Shown: piece by piece, positions 9,493 through 17,038 of the stretch
How positions within the stretch are numbered: the stretch's first letter is position 1
Layout: each line of letters begins with the position of its first letter
Notes under the pieces: model-generated
Databases searched by the model: none
What the model was told of the DNA's origin: nothing
What the model saw: the letters and a program-made list of their open reading frames with translations, nothing else
Program-made: the position numbers and the translations under genes
Source: Sipunculus nudus
Taxonomy: Eukaryota > Annelida > Sipuncula > Golfingiida > Sipunculidae
Assembly (NCBI GenBank): GCA_026874595.1
Contig: CM049321.1
Span: 17,367,979-17,431,978 of the forward strand
Reading direction: 5' to 3'
DNA: 64,000 bases

Positions 9493-11730
9493 ATGGCGGC
9501 TATAGAAGACATCGAAGCGGTCCGAGCGGGCATGGCGGATGCGGACGAAGTGGCGATCGCCATGGAGGACGCAGACATGGCGGCCACAGAAGAACAGGCA
9601 GGAAAGTTGGAAGAATTAAACGACCCCCAGATGGAAGACGTGGTCCGGGGCACAGCAGAGCAGGAAGCCGTGCAATCCGGAGGTGGGCGTATGCTCGGAA
9701 AATGGGGGAGAATTCGGTACAAGGCCGGGCGGGGGTCGTGGTGGGAAGGCGAAGGGACGGGGGCACAGAAAGCCCGCGCAAAGTTTCAAAAGTGGGTTTC
9801 CAAACGGGCCCGGCCAACCACCTACGGAGGAGCGGAAGGCAAACAGGTGTGGCGGGTGGAGGAAATATCTGCGGGGGAACCGACCCGGGGGCCTGCCATG
9901 CGGTACTCGACCGAGGACGCGGCGTACACCGACGAGCACGGGATGAGCGTCACGTCCGGGGGCTCAGAACTGACCCCGGTGACCCGCCCGCAGCAGACGA
10001 GTTCTTTGCTGTACGAAAACCCTGTGTTTGAAGAAACAGCCGAGGAGATGGAAGCGCGGGCCCCAAAACGGGAACTGCTCCGCGAGCAGACGGCGAGGAA
10101 TTTCGAGGAATGGTGGGAAGCAACGTCCCCGCCCAGTGGCAATTTCATCCTTGATTCCGAGATCGAAATGACGGTCAACCCTAAAGGGGGGCTCCGCCCG
10201 GAAACACTCACCAGCACCCCGGTCAGTGGGGGGACAACAGACACATTGATAGAGCTGGACAGCAGGTTGGGGGTCAGCAGGCGGGCGGCGTCAGAGGCGG
10301 CCAAGATCGTCGAAGAGACGTCTTTTATTGAGCGGGCCCCTGCTTCGGTAACGCGGGTGGCTGACGCAGAGGCCAGGGCCGCGTGGCAGGAAACGTCCCG
10401 GGCCATCGACCAGATGCTGGACGACGAAAGTGTGGAAGAGTTCTCGATCGACAACGCCCGTGAAACAGACCCGTTGCTTGACGACGAGAGCATCGAAGAG
10501 TTTTCCATCGACGACGCTTTGGAAGGGACGGGAAGGAACAGGCGCGGGTGGTTGCGCAACGCAGGCAGGAGGGCCCTGAGAGCGGTGGGCAAAGCGGCGC
10601 TGAAGGCCATGCCGGCCCGCGTGCAGGCCGCCGTACGGATGACGGGGGTCGCTACCGCCACCAAAGCCGTGGCGATGCTTGGGCTGGGGACGACGTTGAG
10701 CTCAGCGTTTGGGATCACCTGCAACGAGATAACCAAATGGTTCAAGTGGTTGTCGAAGAAAGCCGACGACCATTTCAAAATGCTGCTGCGGAAACACAAA
10801 CTGGCGGTGAAGGACAAGGTGGACAACCTGTGCAAAGCCACAGGGTTGGAAGAATACTGCAGCGAAGCGAAAAAGTTTTTGACGGACATGTTCGCGGGGC
10901 GTGAGAAAAACACCCCCACGGGGGAAATCCCTTTCTTTTCGTCAAGTTTCGCAAAGACCATCAGCCAGAAAGGATTGAAACTGTTCTTGGAAAAACAGAA
11001 GAAACGGTTGGGAGGAAAATTCCACTTGCCCACCGCCCTGAAACTGTACTTTGGGGAACGGGCTTCGGATTTTTTGGAATCCTACATGCGGGAAATAGGG
11101 CTGAAAGGGTTCCGAGTGGCAGAGCAGGAACAGTACAAGAAATTTCTGCGTGACCCAGACCACGAAATGCCGTTCACGTATACAGAGATCGCCCACGCGT
11201 TTGTGGACAGAGAAAACGTGCTCGCGCATGCGGCAAAAGAAGAATTTATGAAAAACCACCCCCTCTTCCCTAAAAAGGAGGGCCCACGGTCAAGCGATCG
11301 GGGGCTGCGGGAAAAAATACAACGGATGGAAAAGGAAGGGAGAGCGAGAGAACAAAAGCTTGAAAAAGAAGAAAAGGCCCTGGCGGAGGCGAGGGAGCGT
11401 TGGCGGCAGGCCTCGGGGAAACGGGGCAGGGAAGGGGAGGAGGAGGAGGACAGGCCCCCGCAGAAAAAAACTTCTCCGGCCGGGGAGAAGAAAACGAAGA
11501 AACCCCCGGCAAAGAAACCGCCCACCGCGGGCCCCTCGAAAAAGAAGAAACCCCCAGGGAAGAAACAGCCCACCGGCGGCCCTGCCAAAAAGAAGACACG
11601 GCCTAAGAAAAAACCGGGCGCCGCCACCCACAAGAAGAAAAAGAACAAGAAGGCGAAGAAAACACAAGGGGCTATAAAAAGGCCGCAGGGCTGGAAACAA
11701 GGGTATTGGGAATACACGGTCGGGCAGTGA
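9493..11730 (+). CDS. Large virion or core-like protein with H1-like basic tail
   Basis: A 745-aa protein of unknown family. It begins acidic and alanine-rich (~1-60). An imperfect internal duplication of an LDDES-EEFSID motif lies at about 10410-10520. A Gly/Ala-rich hydrophobic segment near residue 390 (VATATKAVAMLGLGTTL) could span or insert in a membrane. The C-terminal third is charged and coiled, ending in ~80 residues of Lys/Pro/Gly repeats like a histone H1 tail, which suggests DNA binding. The ATG at 9493 (CACCATGG context) follows a TATA box by 55 bp. The next gene starts 2 nt after its stop, and that gene's TATA box lies inside this ORF. A minor virion or core role is inference. 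Confidence 0.8.
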   Translation: MAAIEDIEAVRAGMADADEVAIAMEDADMAATEEQAGKLEELNDPQMEDVVRGTAEQEAVQSGGGRMLGKWGRIRYKAGRGSWWEGEGTGAQKARAKFQKWVSKRARPTTYGGAEGKQVWRVEEISAGEPTRGPAMRYSTEDAAYTDEHGMSVTSGGSELTPVTRPQQTSSLLYENPVFEETAEEMEARAPKRELLREQTARNFEEWWEATSPPSGNFILDSEIEMTVNPKGGLRPETLTSTPVSGGTTDTLIELDSRLGVSRRAASEAAKIVEETSFIERAPASVTRVADAEARAAWQETSRAIDQMLDDESVEEFSIDNARETDPLLDDESIEEFSIDDALEGTGRNRRGWLRNAGRRALRAVGKAALKAMPARVQAAVRMTGVATATKAVAMLGLGTTLSSAFGITCNEITKWFKWLSKKADDHFKMLLRKHKLAVKDKVDNLCKATGLEEYCSEAKKFLTDMFAGREKNTPTGEIPFFSSSFAKTISQKGLKLFLEKQKKRLGGKFHLPTALKLYFGERASDFLESYMREIGLKGFRVAEQEQYKKFLRDPDHEMPFTYTEIAHAFVDRENVLAHAAKEEFMKNHPLFPKKEGPRSSDRGLREKIQRMEKEGRAREQKLEKEEKALAEARERWRQASGKRGREGEEEEDRPPQKKTSPAGEKKTKKPPAKKPPTAGPSKKKKPPGKKQPTGGPAKKKTRPKKKPGAATHKKKKNKKAKKTQGAIKRPQGWKQGYWEYTVGQ
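11673..11680 (+). promoter_or_regulatory. TATA box embedded in upstream coding sequence
   Basis: TATAAAAA inside the last ~60 bp of the 745-aa ORF (codons Ala-Ile-Lys-Arg), 52 bp before the ATG at 11733. Confidence 0.65.
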
Positions 11731-11732
11731 AT

Positions 11733-12908
11733 ATGGAAGAAAACCACTGCATCGTAAAAGCGCAGTTCCACCCGACCAAAAACTGGTTCGTGTCGACGTT
11801 GCCGTCGCCTTTGTACAATTCGGCTGAAAACTGGGAAGTCGCATGCGACCACCTGATCCACCCCGAACTCGCCCACGTTTGCGTGCCAGGGGGGAGTTTC
11901 ATCGAAGCGTTCCTGTGGGACACGAGCGAGAAGGAACTCGAGATGAGCAACGCGTTGGTGAAAAAATTCGAGGCCGTCCCTTTCATGCTGAACCCCGGGC
12001 GCAAGTTGCATATGTCCAAACCCATCCGGCACGCGCAGCAAAAGAAAACAGTGCGTTACACTTTTCCGAAAAAATGCCACCAGTACACCCTGGAGGAGTT
12101 CACCAGCGAACTGAACCACATCATTTGGTGGTTGTTTTCCCGTTGCGATTCGGAGTACGATTTCAAAACGCTGTCGGGGTTTGGCAAGACGTGGTTGTGC
12201 GAATGCGTGTCGGTGGAAGAAAAAGGGGTGACCAAACTGGAAGTGCGGTTTAAAAACCTCGACCGGAAAAAGGGGGTCACAGGGTTGTTACCGGGGTTGT
12301 TCTTGAGCAAGGGGCTGATGCGGTATTTTTCCCTGGACACGAACACGGTCTTGCTTTTCATGACGAACTGTTTGACGGCGGAGCAGCTGGAACCGTTGGC
12401 CCAGGGCATCCCCTTCGGGAAAGAGGACACGTACGAGTTCCTCGGGAGAGTCCAGGCGCGGGCGGTGCAGGCCCCGAACGTCGTGGACGTCACGTACAAG
12501 TTCCCGTTCCACCAGCCAGAAGCAGACAAAGTGTTTTTGTTGAAAACGGACCTGACCACCCCGGACCCCAACTTGACGGACATGCCTTCCAAGGACATGC
12601 ACACGTTGCTTTTTTGGGAATCAGGCCTAAACGGCACGCGGGAAGTGAAACCGACCAACCTGAAATTTTTCCGGGTCTACCCGGCGTTCCAGCGCCACAC
12701 CGTCCGGTTCCAGGTCACGAACCTCGATTCGGACGAAATCTTGTTGAAACCGGGGATCTTGGTGATCGGGCTCGTCTTCAGGTACAACCCCGCCAAGAAA
12801 CAAAGCATCTTTGAGACGCCCGTCAACTATTTGGCGGACTGGGGCGAAGACGCGGACTGGAACGACATGGTGACCGAAAAACACCGGGCCTTGTACCGAT
12901 GGTTCTGA
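11733..12908 (+). CDS. Putative minor capsid (penton-like) protein
   Basis: A 391-aa protein starting 2 nt after the preceding stop. The N terminus has the N-x-F-x-S-x-L-P...W-E-V pattern (residues ~16-38). The C terminus has a strand-rich VRFQVTNLDSDEILLKPG / IGLVFRYNP ending. Polinton jelly-roll minor capsid and vertex proteins often show this layout, in which a tryptophan-centred strand opens the protein and an LxFR-type strand closes it. No transmembrane segment is seen. Its position between core genes and upstream of the integrase fits a virion component. The penton assignment rests on pattern and position, not on a unique motif. Confidence 0.55.
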   Translation: MEENHCIVKAQFHPTKNWFVSTLPSPLYNSAENWEVACDHLIHPELAHVCVPGGSFIEAFLWDTSEKELEMSNALVKKFEAVPFMLNPGRKLHMSKPIRHAQQKKTVRYTFPKKCHQYTLEEFTSELNHIIWWLFSRCDSEYDFKTLSGFGKTWLCECVSVEEKGVTKLEVRFKNLDRKKGVTGLLPGLFLSKGLMRYFSLDTNTVLLFMTNCLTAEQLEPLAQGIPFGKEDTYEFLGRVQARAVQAPNVVDVTYKFPFHQPEADKVFLLKTDLTTPDPNLTDMPSKDMHTLLFWESGLNGTREVKPTNLKFFRVYPAFQRHTVRFQVTNLDSDEILLKPGILVIGLVFRYNPAKKQSIFETPVNYLADWGEDADWNDMVTEKHRALYRWF

Positions 12909-12914
12909 AAAGGG

Positions 12915-12921
12915 TATAAAA
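12915..12921 (+). promoter_or_regulatory. TATA box of the basic core-like gene
   Basis: TATAAAA followed by a G-rich run, 47 bp before the ATG at 12962 and 7 bp after the previous stop. Confidence 0.75.
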
Positions 12922-12961
12922 GGGGGGGAGGAAGGACAGGCCCTGTACACACACGGCAGGC

Positions 12962-13555
12962 ATGGACCTCCTGGTGAAAGCACGCAAGTACGCTCCCCTC
13001 TACGAAGAAATCGCGGGCGGGGGAAAAATCCTGAAGAAAAGCGTGGGGCAAGGGGCGGTCAATTTCGCCTCGAACCTCGTGTACAACTGGATGCACGGCC
13101 ACGTGCCAGTCAACGCGGCGGTCCGGAAAAAACTCTATAAATACGGGGCGAAAACCTTCACCCGCCCACAATCCTCGTACACGCAAAGAAAAAAACATTT
13201 GCTTTCCCGGGACGGGAAAGAAATTTCTTCGGTGCTCGCCCGGGAGTTATGGAAAAAGTGGTGTACCCCACCGTCGACAGCAGCAGCAGCAGCAGCAGTG
13301 ACGGCGAAAGCCTCCCGGAAGACCCCGCCGAAAAACCCCCGAGCTCTCCCACCCAGAAACGGGCTGAAAGCCAGACGGTCAAAGAAACCCGGAGGGCACC
13401 CCGCCAGGAAGGCCCCCGCCCCCGCCGGGAGGGCCCCCGCCAGGAAGGCCCCCGCCCCCGCCGGGAGGGCCCCCGCCCCCGTCAGGGGGGCCCCCGCCGC
13501 GGCGCCGGCGGCGCGGCCGCTGCTGCCGCCGCCCGAATCCCCGGAGCAGGTGTGA
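12962..13555 (+). CDS. Basic core-like protein with Ala/Pro/Lys/Arg tail
   Basis: A 197-aa protein. The N-terminal ~105 residues are moderately basic and helical, with a YKYGAKTF...QRKKHLL stretch. The tail (~105-197) is low complexity, with repeated ARKAPAPAGRAP units and a run of Ala encoded by GCA repeats. Such Ala/Pro/Lys/Arg tails resemble linker histones and adenoviral core proteins, so DNA packing in the virion is a reasonable guess. From 13249 a second ORF overlaps in another frame with equally natural codon choice, leaving open either dual coding or a frameshift between the two. Confidence 0.65.
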   Translation: MDLLVKARKYAPLYEEIAGGGKILKKSVGQGAVNFASNLVYNWMHGHVPVNAAVRKKLYKYGAKTFTRPQSSYTQRKKHLLSRDGKEISSVLARELWKKWCTPPSTAAAAAAVTAKASRKTPPKNPRALPPRNGLKARRSKKPGGHPARKAPAPAGRAPARKAPAPAGRAPAPVRGAPAAAPAARPLLPPPESPEQV

Positions 13556-13602
13556 CGAGGCGACGGGTGCAGTACCACGTCGTCTTTTCCGGGAAACACT
13601 GA
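13249..13602 (+). CDS. Overlapping-frame ORF, Ser/acidic then Arg/Pro/Gly-rich
   Basis: A 117-aa ORF beginning inside the core-like gene and running 47 bp past its stop, ending 3 nt before the integrase ATG (TGA-CCG-ATG). It opens with a Ser7 run (AGC repeats) and acidic residues, continues with repeated EGPRPRR units and ends with a non-repetitive VTRRRVQYHVVF segment. Codons are mostly C- or G-ending and use GAA and AAA as the neighbours do. It may be a separate product reached by reinitiation, or the true C terminus of the preceding gene after a frameshift. It could also be chance, since a repetitive GC-rich frame is easily open. Confidence 0.4.
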   Translation: MEKVVYPTVDSSSSSSSDGESLPEDPAEKPPSSPTQKRAESQTVKETRRAPRQEGPRPRREGPRQEGPRPRREGPRPRQGGPRRGAGGAAAAAAARIPGAGVTRRRVQYHVVFSGKH

Positions 13603-13605
13603 CCG

Positions 13606-14742
13606 ATGCCCCCAAACAAACGGACGAGCGAACGTTTGGCACGCGCGTATTACGACGACAGGTCCCCGGTGGCGTACACGGGTTCGGCGAGGGATTTGAG
13701 CCTTTACACGGGGGTGGGGTTGAAAACGGTGAAGGAATGGTTGAGCGGGCAAGACCCGTACACCCTGCACCGCCGGGCCAGGCGCCGGTTCCCGCGTTCG
13801 GCCACTTTGGTGTCGGGGTTGGACGAGCAGTGGCAAGCCGACCTGACGGACATGCAAGCCTTGGCCAGGCACAACAAAGGGTACCGGTACATCCTGACGG
13901 TGGTGGACGTCTTGTCACGGTACGCCTGGGCGTCCCCGGTGAAAACGAAAACGGGCGGGGAAGTCCGCGACGCCCTGGCGGCTATTTTCAAGCGGGGCCG
14001 TGTCCCGGAACGCCTGCAGACAGACGACGGGCGCGAATTTAAAAACCAGGCCGTCCAGAACCTGTTGGAAAAGGAGGGCGTGCGGTGGTTCAGTACCGGG
14101 AACCGGGAAATCAAAGCAGGGCTGGTGGAACGGTTCAACGGCACATTGAAAACCCAGCTGTACAAACGCATGGAAGCCAAAGGCACCCCCTCATGGGTGA
14201 ACGGACTCCAGGCTGTGGTGGACGGTTACAACCGACGGCGGCATTCGGCGATCGGGGCCCGGCCCGCTGACGTCACCAGCAAAAACCAGTGGGAGATCTG
14301 GCGGCGTTTGTACGGCGACCCCGCCCGGCTGGGGGCTGCGCGCGGAAGACGCGTTGCCAAAGCTTTAAAAGTGGGGGACCAGGTGAGGTTGTCCCTCGTG
14401 AAAAAACACGCGTTTGACCAACGCGGGTACCGCCCCCGTTGGTCGGAAGAACAGTTCAAAATCACCCGGGTCAACCAAGCCCCGGGCCTGGCGGGGGCGT
14501 CGCCAGTGACGATGTACGAAGTGGAAGATTTGGCCGGGGAAGCTATAAAAGGTAGGTTTTACCGGGAAGAAGTCCAGAAAGTCGCCAAAAAGACCGAGTA
14601 CCGCGTGGAAAAAATCTTGCGCACAAAAAAAATCAAGGGCGTGTCGTATTCCCTGGTGAAATGGAAGGGTTACCCGGAAAAATTCAACTCGTGGGAACCC
14701 ACCCGACAGATCAAAAAGGCACGCTTTGCAACAGGAGCCTGA
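13606..14742 (+). CDS. int: Retroviral-type integrase with C-terminal chromodomain
   Basis: A 378-aa rve-family integrase that would insert the element and make the 6-bp duplication. The DDE triad is visible: D79 in QWQADLTDM, D140 in QTDDGREF and E175 in GLVERFNGTL, with D-to-E spacing as expected. Residues ~30-65 form the basic helical N-terminal region, and ~245-320 an SH3-like region. Residues ~331-370 form a chromodomain with probable aromatic cage positions Y332, W353 and W363. The chromodomain suggests targeting to modified histone tails. The frame is intact. The start lies 3 nt after the overlapping upstream ORF. The 3' end carries the TATA box for, and overlaps, the next small gene. 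Confidence 0.96.
   Translation: MPPNKRTSERLARAYYDDRSPVAYTGSARDLSLYTGVGLKTVKEWLSGQDPYTLHRRARRRFPRSATLVSGLDEQWQADLTDMQALARHNKGYRYILTVVDVLSRYAWASPVKTKTGGEVRDALAAIFKRGRVPERLQTDDGREFKNQAVQNLLEKEGVRWFSTGNREIKAGLVERFNGTLKTQLYKRMEAKGTPSWVNGLQAVVDGYNRRRHSAIGARPADVTSKNQWEIWRRLYGDPARLGAARGRRVAKALKVGDQVRLSLVKKHAFDQRGYRPRWSEEQFKITRVNQAPGLAGASPVTMYEVEDLAGEAIKGRFYREEVQKVAKKTEYRVEKILRTKKIKGVSYSLVKWKGYPEKFNSWEPTRQIKKARFATGA
14544..14550 (+). promoter_or_regulatory. TATA box inside the integrase ORF
   Basis: TATAAAA within Ala-Ile-Lys-Gly codons of the integrase. The first ATG downstream is 14661, the start of the two-TM protein. Confidence 0.5.
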
Positions 14743-14942
14743 TCCTGTTCACGGCCCAGGTGTTCATGGTGACGGCGGTGGTGCTGACATCCTTGACGGT
14801 CCTGGCCGGGGGGTTCGCCCCTGCAGGAGACCGGGCGTACTGGGCGACGGTGCTAGGCACGGGCATGGGGTACCTGATGCCCAACCCGAAACTCAAACGT
14901 ATAAAAGGGGGGTTTCAACCAGGGGAACCCAGCCAGTATTGA
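14661..14942 (+). CDS. Small membrane protein with two hydrophobic segments
   Basis: A 93-aa protein overlapping the last 82 bp of the integrase in another frame. Hydrophobic segments lie at ~27-51 and ~60-75, the second ending YLMPNPK, followed by a short basic tail. Small membrane proteins ending in a similar PNPK-like motif occur in several Polintons as I recall them, and a virion-membrane or assembly role is possible. The ATG at 14661 is the first after the TATA at 14544. The next gene's TATA box sits inside this ORF (codons Arg-Ile-Lys-Gly). Confidence 0.6.
   Translation: MEGLPGKIQLVGTHPTDQKGTLCNRSLILFTAQVFMVTAVVLTSLTVLAGGFAPAGDRAYWATVLGTGMGYLMPNPKLKRIKGGFQPGEPSQY
14900..14906 (+). promoter_or_regulatory. 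TATA box embedded in the small membrane-protein ORF
   Basis: TATAAAA, 56 bp before the ATG at 14963 and inside the upstream coding sequence. Confidence 0.65.
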
Positions 14943-14962
14943 AAAACGCACACGGGACAACG

Positions 14963-15364
14963 ATGGTGAGGATCGGGACGCGGTTCTACGACAAGAAAGG
15001 CCTCGGGGGCCACGGGATGAAAAGCCAGCACGTGGGGATCGGGCGATTCGTGACGAGAGCGGAAGGGCAGCAGGGATGGGTGCCTCGCATCGCACAGGCC
15101 AACCCAAGCCCGCCCGTGAACATCCCAGCGCCAGTTGCCGGGCCGGGAACGGCACCCCTCTCACAGGAACAGACCACTTTGAGGACGGTCCACAAGATGA
15201 CCCCTATAGCCACAGCATCCAAAAAAGCAGCGGAAGCCGGGCCCCCTGTCGCTTCACGGAAACGCAGTTACAGCACCCGCGCCCGGCAGGGGGTATCCCC
15301 CCACCGCCCATTCAAACGGCCCCGCCGGCGCGCCCGGGTGAAAACCGTGACCTTGCCGTTTTAG
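14963..15364 (+). CDS. Small basic protein, possible core component
   Basis: A 133-aa protein starting at the first good ATG after the TATA at 14900. The first ~50 residues are Gly-rich with a GIGRFVTRAEGQQGWVP segment. The middle is Pro/Ala-rich. The end is Arg/Lys-rich (FKRPRRRARVK, which could also act as a nuclear localisation signal) and closes with TVTLPF. Length and charge suit a nucleic-acid-binding virion protein. The family was not recognised. Confidence 0.6.
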   Translation: MVRIGTRFYDKKGLGGHGMKSQHVGIGRFVTRAEGQQGWVPRIAQANPSPPVNIPAPVAGPGTAPLSQEQTTLRTVHKMTPIATASKKAAEAGPPVASRKRSYSTRARQGVSPHRPFKRPRRRARVKTVTLPF

Positions 15365-15382
15365 AGGACCCCGGCAGAAAAG

Positions 15383-15390
15383 TATAAATA
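15383..15390 (+). promoter_or_regulatory. TATA box of the AT-hook gene
   Basis: TATAAATA, 36 bp before the ATG at 15419. Confidence 0.75.
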
Positions 15391-15418
15391 GGGCCGCCGA
15401 CCGCCACACCCCGTTTAC

Positions 15419-16957
15419 ATGGCGAAAAACTCCAGAGAGAACGATGGCCAAAAGAAGAAAAAGCCGCGCGGGAGGCCCCCGAACATCCCGACGGGGAAAA
15501 CACCGCCGCGGACGAAAAGGGGCCGCCCGAGGAAAGGGTCGCCGCCGCGCGTCGGCCGCAAGAAAAGGTACCGGGCCCGCCCTGATAACCCTTACCTCAC
15601 TGAAGCGAAGAAGGCGGCGGCGGGCGGGTGCTGCGAACTGGGCTTGGAAAAAGCCTTGGTGAACCGGAGACGGAAGAAGACACCCCCGAAAAAAAGCTCT
15701 CCCCCACCCTCTTCCGTAGAGAGCGTCCCTTCAGTCCCGTCCCAACCCGTGTCACCCGCGGCCACCAGTACACCGGCGAAAGCGCGGCAGACCAAACCTC
15801 CGGGCGCCGCCCCTGGGACCACCACCATTTCCCAGGCGGACCTCATGGCCATGGGGTTTTCGGAAGCCCCGGCGATTACCGCCACCCCACCGAAACCTCC
15901 TCTGCGGTTCAAACTGAGACCGGTCGAAAACGGGTACGAGATAACCGGGGTGGACACGCCGTCCACCACCCCTGCCAAGAAAGACGCCGGCGGAGGGGAC
16001 CACACGACCGAAAGCCCGTTCCTCACCCCGCGGTCTTCCAGCACCCTCTTCCCTGACCGCAAGAGCACGTTCAGCGTGCCGTCGACGCCGGGAACGACCG
16101 AAAGCCCGTTCCCCACCCCGCATTCTTCCAACACCCTCTTCCCTGACCTTAGCAACACGTTCAGCACACCGTCGACGACGGGAAAACCTAAAGTCCGATG
16201 GAGCCCTGACACCCCCGCGAAAAACCAAGTCCGCCGCCGGGTGCTGGACGGGTCGGACGAACCCCACCCCACCGCGGACGCCCCTTACCTCGTGCAATCC
16301 ACGGAAGGTGCGGCAAGGGGCGTGGTGGCAGGGGCCACCGCAGACACACCGGCGTCGATGCAAGGGACATACCCCGCGCGGCCGGACGACGCGGTCCCGC
16401 CCCCGGACCCCGACCCCGACCCGGACCCGGACTCCTTGGTAGCCCAGAACGAGAACAAAAGCATGTACTTGCGGTACCAGAAAGAAATCGTGTACATGGC
16501 GACCTTGCAAGACCGGACCCCGATCTTGAGGAACATTTACGAAAAATGCGATAAGAACCTGATCACGTTGACGGCGCTGGCCATGCAAGTGCTCGCCGAA
16601 AGCGTGTGGTGCAGCGTCACCGAGGCCAAAGGTGTGGACCCTGCGACCGTCTGCGCGCCGGAAGACCCCGTGTTTTTCAGGGCGGCCCGGGGCGTGGGGA
16701 CGTTTTTGAAGAAATCCATGGGGATGGGAGTGAGGGAGTTCGAGCTGTTCCTCTCGGAAATCTGGTCGCACCTTGAAAACCCCTCGTCCGAATTCAGGTT
16801 GGCGAATGCGGTGGTGTTGGGCGGTGGGACCAAAGAAGAATTCTTCCGGGCCGTCCTGCGTTCGGTGGAAGACCCTCTGTTGAATTGGATCGTCTGGGCC
16901 TTGAACTACTTGGACGACGTGTACCGTTTCGATGTCCTGGCGCGGCCCGCCGGGTGA
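15419..16957 (+). CDS. AT-hook DNA-binding protein with helical C-terminal domain
   Basis: A 512-aa protein. Two AT-hook-like motifs lie near the N terminus (KPRGRPPN at ~15-22 and KRGRPRKG at ~33-40), predicting minor-groove binding to AT-rich DNA. The middle is Pro/Ser/Thr-rich and disordered, with a tandem duplication of a TTESPF-TP-SS-TLFPD unit (~203-260) and a DPDPDPD run. The last ~165 residues (from about 345) look like an all-helical folded domain that I cannot assign. A strongly basic ORF lies in another frame over its 5' end. A core, tegument-like or regulatory role is inferred only from the hooks and the virion-gene context. Confidence 0.72.
   Translation: MAKNSRENDGQKKKKPRGRPPNIPTGKTPPRTKRGRPRKGSPPRVGRKKRYRARPDNPYLTEAKKAAAGGCCELGLEKALVNRRRKKTPPKKSSPPPSSVESVPSVPSQPVSPAATSTPAKARQTKPPGAAPGTTTISQADLMAMGFSEAPAITATPPKPPLRFKLRPVENGYEITGVDTPSTTPAKKDAGGGDHTTESPFLTPRSSSTLFPDRKSTFSVPSTPGTTESPFPTPHSSNTLFPDLSNTFSTPSTTGKPKVRWSPDTPAKNQVRRRVLDGSDEPHPTADAPYLVQSTEGAARGVVAGATADTPASMQGTYPARPDDAVPPPDPDPDPDPDSLVAQNENKSMYLRYQKEIVYMATLQDRTPILRNIYEKCDKNLITLTALAMQVLAESVWCSVTEAKGVDPATVCAPEDPVFFRAARGVGTFLKKSMGMGVREFELFLSEIWSHLENPSSEFRLANAVVLGGGTKEEFFRAVLRSVEDPLLNWIVWALNYLDDVYRFDVLARPAG
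15444..15662 (+). CDS. Overlapping protamine-like ORF
   Basis: A 72-aa ORF starting at the second ATG downstream of the TATA at 15383, in a different frame from the AT-hook gene. Its sequence is almost entirely Arg/Lys/Gly/Ala (MAKRRKSRAGG..., later SLKRRRRRR), like protamines or the small basic core peptides of adenovirus-like viruses. Leaky scanning past 15419 could express it. A frame overlapping Lys/Arg-rich codons will often be basic by chance, so it needs comparative support. Confidence 0.35.
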   Translation: MAKRRKSRAGGPRTSRRGKHRRGRKGAARGKGRRRASAARKGTGPALITLTSLKRRRRRRAGAANWAWKKPW

Positions 16958-16963
16958 AAAAAG

Positions 16964-16971
16964 TATAAATA
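16964..16971 (+). promoter_or_regulatory. TATA box of the major capsid gene
   Basis: TATAAATA 7 bp after the preceding stop and 68 bp before the capsid ATG. Confidence 0.78.
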
Positions 16972-17038
16972 GCACCGGAACTGGCAAAACGCGCAAACAC
17001 ACACACACACGTGTGAAGCCGCCAACGCCGCCGCCACC

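Noticed and set aside
11082-12119. 345-aa minus-strand ORF
   Set aside because: Antisense of the Lys-rich tail, giving Phe-rich low complexity.
16452-16957. Bcl-2-like fold for the C-terminal domain of the AT-hook protein
   Set aside because: Helical and hydrophobic, but no convincing BH1 or BH2 motif could be read.
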